DNA of 64,000 nt, from assembly GCA_934202005.1 (NCBI GenBank), contig CAKPXP010000002.1:62001-126000 (forward strand), in the 5' to 3' direction. The position numbers were made by a program, and so were the translations under genes. Positions within the stretch are counted from its first letter, which is position 1. Each line of letters opens with the position of its first letter. Positions 40,434-48,974 of this stretch are shown here, piece by piece. The notes beneath the pieces are model-generated. The model made no database searches. It was not told the origin of the DNA and saw only the letters and a program-made list of their open reading frames with translations. The stretch comes from an uncultured Selenomonas sp. Its GTDB lineage: Bacteria; Bacillota; Negativicutes; Selenomonadales; Selenomonadaceae.

Positions 40434-41831
40434 TCAAAATCCATGATTTGCAATAACCTCACGAATCCAATATCCTGATTTTTTGATGGTCTTTTCCTGC
40501 GTTTTGAGATCGAGCGCGATGAAGCCGTAGCGGTTCTTGTAAGCGTTCGACCAGGACCAGCAGTCGATCGGCGTCCAGAGGTGATAGCCGAAGCAGTTCG
40601 ATCCTTCCTCGATACCCTTGTGCAGCCACTCAAGATGCTCCTTGATGAAGTCGATGCGGTAGTCGTCCTCGATGAAGCCGTCGGCGTTGCGGTATTTCTC
40701 CTCGCCCTCGACGCCCATGCCGTTCTCAGAGATGTACCAGGGGATGTTGCCGAGATTGTCGCGCACGTTGATGGCGATGTCGTAGATGGCCTTCGGATAG
40801 ATCTCCCAGCCGCGGTACGGGTTCATGCGGCGTCCCGGCATCTCGTAGCTTTCGAAATGCTTCTCCGGCAGCCAGCCGCGGCTCGCGTCGAACGGCGTCT
40901 CGCGCGCTTTCGCGCGGAACGGCTGATAGAAGTTGATGCCGAGGAAATCGACCGTATGGTTCTTGATGATCTCAAGCTCCTCCGGGGTCGACTCCCAAAG
41001 CACGCCGTCCTCCGCAAGCACCTTGACAAGATCCTCAGTGAACGTGCCGTGCACGGCAGGGTCGAGGAACGAATTGTTTTTGTAATCTTCCGCGAATTTC
41101 GCCGCGGCGACGTCCTCCGGCGCGTCGGAACGCGGGTAGGCCGGCGTGAGATTCAGCACGATGCCGATGCGGCCGCCGAGCTTCGCGCAGTCGGAGGCGC
41201 GGAACACCTCGATGGCTTTCGCCGAGGCGAGGTTGAGGTTGTAGAGCACCTGGCAGGCTTTCTTCCCGTCGACGAGCTTCGGATAGTGGAACTCGTAGAG
41301 ATACTCGCCCTCGACGACGACCATCGGCTCGTTGAACGTGACCCAGTCCTTGACGCGGTCGCCGAAGAGCTCGAAGCAGCGCTTCGCGAAAATAGCGAAG
41401 AGGTCGGCGACGTGCTTGGACTCCCAGCCGCCGTATTTCTCATAGAGCTCAACGGGCAGGTCGAAATGATGGAGGTTCAGGATGGGGCGGATGCCCTGCT
41501 TGAGGAACTCATCGATGACGGCGTTGTAGAACCGCACACCGTCGGGATCCGTCTCGCCCGTCTCGAAGTCCTTGATGAGGCGCGTCCACTGGATGGACGT
41601 GCGCACGGAGTTCAGACCGATGCGCTTCATGAGCGCGATGTCATGCTCGTAGTCGTTGTAGAAATTCGACGCAACATCCGGGCCAACACCGTGAAAGAAT
41701 GCCTCCGGCTCCGTATCGAACCAATAATCGAAAACGCTCCTGTGTGCCTTGTGGAAACGCCCCTCGGCCTGCGGGCCGGACGTCGCCGCGCCCCACCAGA
41801 AATTCTCCGGGAACTGATACTTGACTGCCAT
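40434..41831 (-). CDS. 6-phospho-beta-glucosidase (GH1)
   Basis: 465 residues, full-length GH1. Hydrolyses phosphorylated cellobiose or beta-glucosides delivered by the PTS. N-terminal FPENFWWGAATSGPQAEG is typical; the acid/base Glu is in VTFNEPMVV (about 165-173) and the nucleophile Glu in PWYISENGMGVEG (about 365-377). NLHHFDLP and WSWSNAYKNRYGF are conserved. Preference for 6-phospho substrates is inferred from its operon with EIIB, EIIC and EIIA. It follows the EIIA gene by 27 bp. Confidence 0.93.
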   Translation of the reverse strand: MAVKYQFPENFWWGAATSGPQAEGRFHKAHRSVFDYWFDTEPEAFFHGVGPDVASNFYNDYEHDIALMKRIGLNSVRTSIQWTRLIKDFETGETDPDGVRFYNAVIDEFLKQGIRPILNLHHFDLPVELYEKYGGWESKHVADLFAIFAKRCFELFGDRVKDWVTFNEPMVVVEGEYLYEFHYPKLVDGKKACQVLYNLNLASAKAIEVFRASDCAKLGGRIGIVLNLTPAYPRSDAPEDVAAAKFAEDYKNNSFLDPAVHGTFTEDLVKVLAEDGVLWESTPEELEIIKNHTVDFLGINFYQPFRAKARETPFDASRGWLPEKHFESYEMPGRRMNPYRGWEIYPKAIYDIAINVRDNLGNIPWYISENGMGVEGEEKYRNADGFIEDDYRIDFIKEHLEWLHKGIEEGSNCFGYHLWTPIDCWSWSNAYKNRYGFIALDLKTQEKTIKKSGYWIREVIANHGF

Positions 41832-41858
41832 TTGCTTATCCCCCTCTTCTTTCCTCTC

Positions 41859-42182
41859 TCACTGCTCCTTGTGCAATGCCTCGTACATCTCGACCATGAG
41901 GTTTGCCATATCGCGCACGGCGAGCGCCGTCATGAAATGATCCTGCGCATGGATGAGCAGGATGGATTTCTCGACGGGCTGGCCGTCACACTCCGCCGAC
42001 ATCATCGCCGTCTGGATATCATGCGCCTCGCCGATCTCCTTGCCGCCTTCCTCGATCTTCTTCTTCGCGGCCGCAACGTCGCCCGTCTTGAGCATATCGC
42101 GCACGGCCTCGATGACCATGGAGCGGCCCGTGCCGGAATGAAGGATGAGTTGCATCGACTGTTCTACTGTTTTTTCGTCCAT
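41859..42182 (-). CDS. PTS lactose/cellobiose-type IIA component
   Basis: 107 residues, a helical trimer-forming IIA. Accepts the phosphate from HPr on the His in ILLIHAQDHFMTAL (about residues 74-87) and passes it to IIB. The N-terminal MQLILHSGTGRSMVIEAV is typical. It lies between EIIC and the GH1 enzyme, with an intercistronic hairpin just upstream. Confidence 0.94.
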   Translation of the reverse strand: MDEKTVEQSMQLILHSGTGRSMVIEAVRDMLKTGDVAAAKKKIEEGGKEIGEAHDIQTAMMSAECDGQPVEKSILLIHAQDHFMTALAVRDMANLMVEMYEALHKEQ

Positions 42183-42260
42183 TTCTTTTACCCCTAACTG
42201 TATCTAATTCCACAAGCAGTGATTTCTCTGCGGATTCTAAAGAAATCTCCGCATAGAAAA

Positions 42261-42302
42261 GAGCCGCCGCACATGGGGAATCTCCCTGCAATCTGTGCAA
42301 CA
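42261..42302 (-). promoter_or_regulatory. Intercistronic hairpin between EIIC and EIIA genes
   Basis: In minus-strand RNA GCTGTTGCACA pairs with TGTGCGGCGGC (11 bp with G.U pairs), followed by TCTTTT. It sits in a 139-bp gap inside the PTS operon, so it may act as a partial terminator or processing site that lowers IIA/GH1/GntR expression relative to IIB/IIC. Confidence 0.6.
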
Positions 42303-42321
42303 GCCCCTAGTTCAACTCATA

Positions 42322-43665
42322 TTATTCGTCTGCGTCTTCATCTTTCATCTTATTCGCCGCGATGACGAACGGCGCGTAGATGACCACGTCCACCGCGAGG
42401 CAGACGAGCTGCAGCAGACCGCCGCTGATGGTACCTGTACCGATCAGTCCGCCGAAGAACACCGGCATCGTCCAGGGGACGACGTACTTGAAGATGGATA
42501 CGAGACCCGCCGAGATGGCCAGCCAACCGATGATCGTGTTGGCAATCGGCGCGAGGATGTACGGGACAAGCAGCATCGGGTTCAGCACGATTGGCAGACC
42601 GAAGGCGATCGGCTCCTGGATGTTGAAGAGCATGGCCGGGGCACCGAGCTTGGCGACAGCGCGCCAGCTATCCTTCGTCGAGAAGATAAAGATCGCGATG
42701 ACGAGTCCCAGGACATGCATGAGCGTGAGCTCTTCAAAGAAACCGTTGGAAAAGACGTACGCTGCGTCGCCCGCCTGGTTCGCGAGCTGCGCCGGCATGT
42801 AGACCATGTTCTGGATCGCGGCCGTGACGTTGTGACCGTGGATGCCGAACCACCAGAAGAACCAGACGATGAACTGATAGAGCAGCGAGAAGCCGATGCC
42901 CTGGGAGAAGCCCATGAGCGGTGCCTGAATGATCGCGTAGATGAGGTCATTGAGCGCGGCCTTGCCGAGGAACTGGCCATTCGCGAGGAACGTCGAGAAC
43001 ATCGTGAACACGCCGAGCACGATGAGCACTGGTACGAGAACGGCGAACGACTGCGAGACTGCAGGCGGCACCGTATCCGGCATCTTGATGCGGATCTTCT
43101 CGTTCTTGGAGAGCTTGACGAAGATCCAGGAAGCGACCGTGGCCACGATGATGGCCGTAAGGACTGCCTTGTTGCCGAAGTAATCGAGGCTGAACGCGCC
43201 GATCTTGTCGCCGGCCTTGCCGATGACCTGCTGCGGCGTGATGATGATGTAAGCGCCGAGAGCCGTCAGCGCCGTCGAGAACTTATCGCCGCCCCAGATG
43301 CCGCCGAGGCGATAGGAAAACGCCGCGACGAGCAGGAAGGAAAAGCAGCCGAAGCCGACCGTGACGACGTTGTTGCAGAGGCCCTGATACATCTGCATCG
43401 TGCCGACAAAGCTCGATGCCTTGTACGCGTCGCTCGTCGTGTCGAGGCCCGTGAACGCATGGCCGAGGTTCAGGCCGTTCGCGCCCATGATCGTGCCCCA
43501 GGGATCGATGACAACCCACTCGATGATGCCGAAGAACGAGCCGACGATGATGAACGGCAAGAGCATGGAGAAAGCGTCACGCATCGCGAGCAGGTACTTG
43601 TTGCTGGAAATCTTTCCGGCAATCGGCATCATGATGCGCTCAAAGCTTTCAATAAAGGAATTCAT
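42322..43665 (-). CDS. PTS cellobiose-type IIC permease
   Basis: 447 residues, about ten membrane helices, full length for the Lac/Cel IIC family. Carries and phosphorylates the sugar together with IIB. N-terminal FERIMMPIAGKISSNKYL is conserved. The loop WFFWWFGIHGHNVTAAIQ and the sugar-binding region MLFNIQEPIAFGLPIVLNP (about 345-363) are diagnostic. The exact substrate (cellobiose, another beta-glucoside, mannobiose) cannot be read from sequence; the GH26 neighbours make mannobiose worth considering. Confidence 0.94.
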   Translation of the reverse strand: MNSFIESFERIMMPIAGKISSNKYLLAMRDAFSMLLPFIIVGSFFGIIEWVVIDPWGTIMGANGLNLGHAFTGLDTTSDAYKASSFVGTMQMYQGLCNNVVTVGFGCFSFLLVAAFSYRLGGIWGGDKFSTALTALGAYIIITPQQVIGKAGDKIGAFSLDYFGNKAVLTAIIVATVASWIFVKLSKNEKIRIKMPDTVPPAVSQSFAVLVPVLIVLGVFTMFSTFLANGQFLGKAALNDLIYAIIQAPLMGFSQGIGFSLLYQFIVWFFWWFGIHGHNVTAAIQNMVYMPAQLANQAGDAAYVFSNGFFEELTLMHVLGLVIAIFIFSTKDSWRAVAKLGAPAMLFNIQEPIAFGLPIVLNPMLLVPYILAPIANTIIGWLAISAGLVSIFKYVVPWTMPVFFGGLIGTGTISGGLLQLVCLAVDVVIYAPFVIAANKMKDEDADE

Positions 43666-43719
43666 AGTTCTCCCCCCATATTGAATTATATATATTTATT
43701 GCATAGGAAATGAGCAAGC

Positions 43720-44028
43720 TCATTCCTTCCCTGCCATCTTCAGTGCCTTCTCGAGAACCTTGTCGCCGCGAATCATGCCATAGTCGCGCATATCGATGAC
43801 ATCGACCGGGCATTTGCCGGCGACGACCTTCTTGACATCACCGAGCATGTGGCGGATCTGCGGGCCGAGCAGAACGACGTCCGCCGTGTCGACGCGCTCA
43901 TCGAGCACCTCGACCGAGAATGCCTCGATGTGGACATCCGTGAGATTCTGCTTGGCAGCGGCCTCCTGCATCTTCTTGACCAAGATAGAAGTCGACATAC
44001 CTGCGTTGCATACCAGATAAATATTCAT
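43720..44028 (-). CDS. PTS lactose/cellobiose-type IIB component
   Basis: 102 residues. The phosphorylated Cys is in the N-terminal IYLVCNAGMSTSILVKKM (residue about 7). VDTADVVLLGPQIRHML in the middle is typical. The ATG at 44028 has GGAGG 8 nt upstream. It is the first gene of the IIB-IIC-IIA-GH1-gntR operon, behind a consensus promoter. Confidence 0.94.
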   Translation of the reverse strand: MNIYLVCNAGMSTSILVKKMQEAAAKQNLTDVHIEAFSVEVLDERVDTADVVLLGPQIRHMLGDVKKVVAGKCPVDVIDMRDYGMIRGDKVLEKALKMAGKE

Positions 44029-44111
44029 GATGATTCCTCCCGTTTCCATCCTGTACGCGCGTTTTTCCTCTTGTGGATTCGCGTTCAAGATATTTCCTCT
44101 TTGCAATGCTT

Positions 44112-44140
44112 ATTATATTCTATTGGTTTAGCCTTGTCAA
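44112..44140 (-). promoter_or_regulatory. Consensus promoter of the PTS operon
   Basis: On the minus strand TTGACA - 17 nt - TATAAT, perfect at both boxes. Confidence 0.92.
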
Positions 44141-44157
44141 TAAAAAGATATGACAAA
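44135..44157. promoter_or_regulatory. Palindromic candidate operator overlapping the PTS -35 box
   Basis: TTGTCA - 11 nt - TGACAA, symmetrical, with one half being the -35 box itself. A repressor bound here would block the promoter. The GntR/UTRA regulator of the same operon is the obvious candidate. This is inference. Confidence 0.5.
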
Positions 44158-44262
44158 TTTCAAAAAATATTTTTTATGTCATAAGGGCGTGCGTTCCCTT
44201 TCTTTTTACTTTTCCCCTGGCAAAAACTCATTATTCTTTTTGTATAAAAGACATATTTTTTA

Positions 44263-44291
44263 TTGACAAGCATATATTAGCGCGATATTCT
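44263..44291 (+). promoter_or_regulatory. Promoter of the candidate small RNA
   Basis: TTGACA - 17 nt - TATTCT on the plus strand, preceded by the same AT-rich ATATTTTTTATTGACAA context as the sugar-gene promoters. Confidence 0.7.
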
Positions 44292-44297
44292 ATAAGC

Positions 44298-44508
44298 AGA
44301 TAAGGAATTGTGCTCTACAACGACTTATCGGTTATATCTTCTTTCCTGAGGGATACCCCCAAGTCTCACAGGAAGTTGCCAACTTCTTATTCCCAATTTT
44401 TACTTCTAAAACTCTAAAGAGCCTTCTTTCAGGAATCACTGGTTCGTCAGTGTTTCCTCGAAGGGACAAGAGCCATGTCTTCCCCTGGACATGGCTCTTG
44501 TTCTTTTT
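44298..44508 (+). ncRNA. Candidate small RNA between the PTS operon and manA
   Basis: A complete transcription unit of about 210 nt with no recognisable protein: a good promoter at 44263-44291 and a strong terminator at 44466-44508. manA (minus strand) has its own terminator further right, so this one is not needed for it. Inside are a stem TTTCCTG/CAGGAAG enclosing GGGATACCC, and a hairpin at 44431-44458 (AGGAATCACTG/CAGTGTTTCCT) like the ends of the ERIC-like repeat. Alternatively, a 35-codon frame starting with GTG at 44311 could encode a small protein, but its ribosome binding site is poor. No known RNA family was recognised. Confidence 0.45.
44466..44508 (+). terminator. Terminator of the candidate small RNA
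   Basis: A perfect 14-bp stem (44466-44479 with 44488-44501) and TCTTTTTCT. Confidence 0.88.
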
Positions 44509-44525
44509 CTGCGTGGCTGCACGCA

Positions 44526-44565
44526 AAAAATCCCGGCGTAACAGTGCTGTCACGCCGGGATTTTT
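44526..44565 (-). terminator. manA terminator
   Basis: A perfect 14-bp stem AAAAATCCCGGCGT/ACGCCGGGATTTTT, 12 bp after the manA stop. Confidence 0.9.
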
Positions 44566-44577
44566 GCTCCGTATGTC

Positions 44578-45546
44578 TCAGAGCTTGCTGAGGATGATCT
44601 CCGCCTGGCCCTTGAGCTTGTAGCGGCCAAGTCCTGCCGGGAGGAAGACCGTCTCGCCTTTCGTGAGCCCTACCTTGTGATCCGCCTCATCCTTGATGAC
44701 GAGACTGCCGTCGAGGACGGTGAAGCTCTGGAAGCTGTCGTCGCCGCAGAAGAGCGCGCTCTTGCCGTCGACGGTGATATGGTACGTCGTGAAATACTCG
44801 CAGGAGGCGAGCAGGCGCGCCTTTGCCCCTGCGAAGATGTCGATGTCGCAGGCGAGCGTCGGATGCGCCTTGGGCGGCTCGAGCTTCGTCACGTCGAGCG
44901 CTTTCTGCACATGGAGCTCGCGCGGCTTGCCGTCCTTGCCGACGCGGCCGTAGTCGTAGATGCGGTACGTCGTATTGGAGTTCTGCTGGATCTCGCAGAT
45001 GAGGATGCCCTTGCCGATGGCGTGGAGCGTGCCGCTGTCGATGAAGAAGACGTCGCCCTTGTGCACGGGGACGCGGTTCACGACGTCGAGGAGCGTGTTC
45101 TCCTTGATGCGGCGTTCGAATTCCTCCTTGCTGATCTCATGCTGGAAGCCGTAGAGCAGGCTCGCGCCCGGCTCGCAGTCGACGATGTACCACATCTCCG
45201 TCTTGCCGTACTCGCCCTCGACGCGCTGCGCATAGTCGTTGTCCGGGTGCACCTGCACGGAGAGATTGTCCTTCGCGTCGATGAGCTTGATGAGCAGCGG
45301 GAAATAGGGGAATTTCTCGACATGCTTGCCGAGGACTTCCTTCCCCTGCTTTGCGAGCCATTCCTCGAGCGTCTGGCCTTTGGCCTCGCCGTTGGCGATG
45401 ACGCTCTTGCCGTCCTTGTGGCAGGCGAGCTCCCAGCTCTCAGAGACCTTGTCGAGATCCGTCTGCTTGCCGTACTCTTCCTTGAGGCGCGTGCCGCCCC
45501 AGATATAGTCCTTGAGCGGTGCGATGAGTTTCATGGGGTATAACAT
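44578..45546 (-). CDS. manA: Mannose-6-phosphate isomerase (class I, short form)
   Basis: 322 residues, the length of the Bacillus-type enzymes. Interconverts mannose-6-P and fructose-6-P. The N-terminal KDYIWGGTRLKEEYGK is typical. The zinc site is formed by LSVQVHPDNDYA (about 94-105), EMWYIVDC and DSGTLHAIGKGILICEIQQNSN. The ATG at 45546 has AAAGGA upstream. It is the second gene after the ROK kinase (37-bp gap); the pair would take mannose into glycolysis. Confidence 0.95.
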   Translation of the reverse strand: MLYPMKLIAPLKDYIWGGTRLKEEYGKQTDLDKVSESWELACHKDGKSVIANGEAKGQTLEEWLAKQGKEVLGKHVEKFPYFPLLIKLIDAKDNLSVQVHPDNDYAQRVEGEYGKTEMWYIVDCEPGASLLYGFQHEISKEEFERRIKENTLLDVVNRVPVHKGDVFFIDSGTLHAIGKGILICEIQQNSNTTYRIYDYGRVGKDGKPRELHVQKALDVTKLEPPKAHPTLACDIDIFAGAKARLLASCEYFTTYHITVDGKSALFCGDDSFQSFTVLDGSLVIKDEADHKVGLTKGETVFLPAGLGRYKLKGQAEIILSKL

Positions 45547-45583
45547 GATGATCCGTCCTTTCGATGCAATATCCTGTGTTATA

Positions 45584-46468
45584 TCAGCGGTCTTGCTTGT
45601 TGAGCAGTGCGCGCACGGCGCCGAGCAGGTTCGCGTCGTTGCCGAACTGCGCCGGTCTGATGACGGGGCGGATGCGCGCCACACCAACATCCTTCAGGAT
45701 GACATCGACGCGCTTCCCGATCTCCTCCGCAAAGCCGGGACGCTCGCTCACCGCGCCGCCAAGCACGAAGATCTCCGGGTCGATGGCATACTGGAGATTG
45801 TAGATTGCCATGGCGAGCGCCTCATACATGGCCGATACCGCCTGCAGCGCGTCCGCATCCCCTGCGTCGGCGAGCGCGAACGCCTTGCGCCCGTCCATCT
45901 CCTCGCGCGGAAGCCCCTTGGCGTCAGCGACGCGCTCGGCGAGAACGCGAGTCGAACCGGTCTCGCTGAGGATACGGTGCGAGGCGTCAGATACCATGTA
46001 GCCGAACTCACCGCCGTGCAGGTGCTTGCCGTGATGGATGCGCTTTCCCTTGACGACGGCACCGCCGATGCCCGTGCCGATGACGAGGAAGACGAGATCC
46101 TCGTGTTCCTTGCCGACGCCGAGCCACGACTCGCCAAGCGCCGCGCAGTTCGCGTCATTTTCCAGAGCCGCCGGCAAGGAGAGGCGGCGCTCCAGTTCCT
46201 GACGGATCGGGAAATCATGGATATAGGGAAGCGCGCTCGAGCCGCCGATGACGCCGGAGACATCATCCACCGCACCGGGGAAGCTGAACCCAGCTCCTTC
46301 GATCGTATAAGCCCTCCGATAAGACGCCGCGACGTTTTCGATCAAGCGGAAGAACTCCTCCTTCTCCTGCGGCGTCGTTTTCTTGCCCTTGGCGAGAATC
46401 TTGCCTGTTTTCTCGATCACAGCGTATTTCACGCTGCTGCCACCGATGTCGAAACTCAGTATGGCCAT
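45584..46468 (-). CDS. ROK-family sugar kinase, probably mannokinase
   Basis: 294 residues. Phosphate-binding motifs: LSFDIGGSSVKYAVI (residues 4-18), GAGFSFPGAVD, ENDANCAALGE (about 103-113, catalytic Asp) and LVIGTGIGGAVV. HLHGGEFGYM follows, but the usual ROK zinc motif CxCGxxGCxE after it is missing. Cys-less ROK kinases include the beta-glucoside kinases. Because manA is directly downstream, mannose is the likely substrate; beta-glucoside or fructose kinase are alternatives. Confidence 0.88.
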   Translation of the reverse strand: MAILSFDIGGSSVKYAVIEKTGKILAKGKKTTPQEKEEFFRLIENVAASYRRAYTIEGAGFSFPGAVDDVSGVIGGSSALPYIHDFPIRQELERRLSLPAALENDANCAALGESWLGVGKEHEDLVFLVIGTGIGGAVVKGKRIHHGKHLHGGEFGYMVSDASHRILSETGSTRVLAERVADAKGLPREEMDGRKAFALADAGDADALQAVSAMYEALAMAIYNLQYAIDPEIFVLGGAVSERPGFAEEIGKRVDVILKDVGVARIRPVIRPAQFGNDANLLGAVRALLNKQDR

Positions 46469-46572
46469 GGTATCAGCTCTCTTTCAAAAAATATATCTTT
46501 TCTATATATAGCCTCTACCATTATATACATTTCAGGATTGTTTCGCAAGGATTTTCCATCTGCGCAACGCTC

Positions 46573-46736
46573 AAGGAACCGCTGATTAAATGAAGTGCTC
46601 CGGATTTACGTGGATGCGCTGTATCTCTCTAGGAGACAAACCGCAGGCATAGCCGAAGCCACGCTGAAGTTTGTCGACGACAAGAGGACAGTGCAGACGC
46701 GCGAAGACGGAGTGCCGAATTAATCAGCGGTTCCTT
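46573..46736 (+). repeat. ERIC-like palindromic repeat, copy C
   Basis: 164 bp, perfect 17-bp ends AAGGAACCGCTGATTAA/TTAATCAGCGGTTCCTT, centre GCGAAGCC-like. Its right end overlaps the TAA stop of the broken gene at 46735. Confidence 0.93.
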
Positions 46737-47721
46737 AAGGCAGCATGCAGGCAAGTCCCCAGGCAATCTGGCTCTCCGCACCGAGGTTGGCGTTCGTCCC
46801 ATCCGGTGTGAGCCCGTCAAAGCAGCCGCCCGTCTCCTCGTCGATGAGAGGAACGCCCGCGAGGTTGCGCCCCGTATACCAGGAGAACGCCGCATCCTCG
46901 AAGCGGCGGTACTTGTCCTCGTGCAGCAGGTTCTCCGCCGTGCGGCAGGCGGCGATCATCTCATAGGCCTCGAGGGGCTGCTGGTCGTAGAGTGCGCCCT
47001 CCGCCGCGCCTTTCGGCCACCATCCCTGACAGCCGACGGGAACGAAGATGCCGTCGCGCATGGTATGCGCCGCGAGGAAATCAAGGGCGCGCACGGCCGC
47101 TCTGCGCGCTTTCGCGGCGAGGTGCATGCTGCATCATCTGCCAGATCCGCCCAGGCAGTCGCCTGTACTCCGCCGCCCTCTTTCCTCATCCTTCGGACCT
47201 CTTCCGGCAGGCGGCTCGCGAGCAAGAGTGCCCAGGGAACGAGCGCGTTGCTGTAGGTGAGCTGCGGCTCGAACCACTGCCAGTCACCGTCGCGCTCCGC
47301 CTCCCAGGCGGCGAGCAGCTGCTCCGTGAGCTGGCGCACGAGGCGGGCGAGCGCCTCCTCACGCACCGCGTCGCCCGCGGCGAGGCGACGCTCCGCCGCA
47401 CGGGTCGCCTGGCCGCGTCCGGGACGCGCGAGCGCGAGCGTTGCCGTGCCGAGCAGCGCGTACGCCTGTGCCTTGACGAAGTGCAGCCGCCCCGCCTGTG
47501 GCAGTGCCGCCCGCAGCATCGCGAGCAGCGCCGCGCGTAGAGCTCCGCCGCGAGCAGCAGCGCCCGCGCGTTGTCGTCGGCCGCGCGTTGTCGTCGGCCG
47601 AGTAGCCGTGCTGCGGATCCGGCAGGCTGTATTTGCTGTGCTGGATGAGGCCCGTGTCATCCGTGAGGGCGAGCAGCGCGTCCGCGCGGTAGACGCCGCT
47701 CGCCGCATCCATCTGTCTCAT
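46735..47721 (-). pseudogene. Frameshifted gene of the GT4/GH130 sugar cluster
   Basis: The minus strand starts well (GGAGG before the ATG at 47721; ALTDDTGLIQHSKYSLPD, then HGYSADDNAR). This DDNAR-type domain often accompanies GT4 glycosyltransferases and GH130 enzymes. The reading frame is then broken at least three times: at 47565-47598 a 17-bp tandem duplication (GCGCGTTGTCGTCGGCC twice), near 47540, and near 47127. The protein continues in other frames: AEERDGDWQWFEP-like WFEPQLTYSNALVPWALLLA, then FVPVGCQGWWPKGAAEG to the end. Function is unknown. It lies 21 bp after the GT4 gene. Confidence 0.82.
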
Positions 47722-47742
47722 GATATCCTCCCTCCCTGCCGC

Positions 47743-48954
47743 TCAGCCGACAGCGCGCACCTGCGCCGCCGGCAGGACGGCGCGGAACATCTGCTCATAA
47801 TGACGCGCGACCTGATCCCAGAACATGCCGCGGCCGAGCGCGCGCATCTTTTCCTCCATCCGCCGCGCCTCCTGCGGATGGTCTATGATGCGCTCGACCG
47901 CCGCGGCGATCGAGCCGGCATCGCGGAACGCCGCGAGGAGGCCGCGCCCCTCCGCGAGCATCTCCTCCGCGTAGCGGTAAGGCGTCGAAACGATGGCCTT
48001 GCCGGAGCCAGCGGCGTAGGCGAGCGTGCCGCTCACCGCCTGGTCCTTGCCGAGGTACGGCGTGAGATAGATGTCTGAGAGCGCGAGGTAATCGACGATT
48101 TCCTGTTTCGTGAGGTAACGGTTGACGAAGCGGACATTCCGCTCGATGCCGTACTCGCGGACGAGCGCCTCGAGCCGCTCGCGGTAACGCTCGCCCTCCT
48201 GCGCGACGACATTCGGGTGCGTCTTACCGAGCACGAGGTAGCAGAGCTCCGGATGACGCTTCGCCACCTGCGCCGCCGCCTCGATGCCGTACTCAATGCC
48301 CTTGCCCGCGCTCAGAAGGCCGAACGTGCTCATGACGCTGCGGCCCGCGAGGCCACAGCGCTCCTTGAGCGCCTGTTTCGCTGCCGACGGCTTCAACAGC
48401 GGCACGCCGTGCGGAATGACCTCGATGCGCTCCCCGCCGATGCCGTAGACCGTCTCGAGAAGCTCCTTGCTGCGCGCCGCCATCGTCACGATGCGGCTGC
48501 TCAGGCGGCCGAGCTCCGTGAGGATGCGGCGCTGGTTCGCCGACGGCTCGGGCAGCACCGTATGGAGCGTCGTCACGAGCGGCTTCTCGAGGGCGCGCGC
48601 GAAATCGAGAATGTACTCGCCGTCCGCGCCGCCATAGATGCCGTACTCATGCTCGATGACGACGACATCCGCCTTGCTCTTGTTGAGGCACTGTGCCGCG
48701 CGCACATAGTCCGCGCGCTCCTGCTCGCGGATGGTGAAGCGCACGCGCAGCCCGTACTGCAGCGGCTCCCGCTCCATCGTCACGACCGAGGGCGCGGCGA
48801 TGCCCGGCACCTTCTCGAGCTCGCGCACGAGATCCTGCGTGAACGTCGCGATGCCGCAGGCACGCGGCGGATATGTGCTGACGAAGACCAGCCGCAGGTC
48901 GTCCTCAGCTGCTGTTTTCTCTTCCTGTATGCTATGATGTTTCCTATCCTTCAT
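47743..48954 (-). CDS. GT4-family glycosyltransferase
   Basis: 403 residues, GT-B fold. N-terminal domain: LVFVSTYPPRACGIATFTQD (about 22-41), VIEHEYGIYGGADG. C-terminal nucleotide-sugar domain: VIPHGVPLLKP, STFGLLSAGKGIEYGIEA, YLTPYLGKDQAVSGTLAYA and the acidic region before KAIVSTPYRYAEEML. Likely transfers mannose or another hexose; the sugar and acceptor are unknown. It lies between the nucleotidyltransferase gene (upstream, 20 bp) and the broken DDNAR gene. Confidence 0.9.
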   Translation of the reverse strand: MKDRKHHSIQEEKTAAEDDLRLVFVSTYPPRACGIATFTQDLVRELEKVPGIAAPSVVTMEREPLQYGLRVRFTIREQERADYVRAAQCLNKSKADVVVIEHEYGIYGGADGEYILDFARALEKPLVTTLHTVLPEPSANQRRILTELGRLSSRIVTMAARSKELLETVYGIGGERIEVIPHGVPLLKPSAAKQALKERCGLAGRSVMSTFGLLSAGKGIEYGIEAAAQVAKRHPELCYLVLGKTHPNVVAQEGERYRERLEALVREYGIERNVRFVNRYLTKQEIVDYLALSDIYLTPYLGKDQAVSGTLAYAAGSGKAIVSTPYRYAEEMLAEGRGLLAAFRDAGSIAAAVERIIDHPQEARRMEEKMRALGRGMFWDQVARHYEQMFRAVLPAAQVRAVG

Positions 48955-48974
48955 GATACTCTCCTCTTTCCTTC

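Noticed and set aside
44332..44553. 73-codon minus-strand frame in the region of the candidate RNA
   Set aside because: It crosses two strong terminators and has no ribosome binding site.
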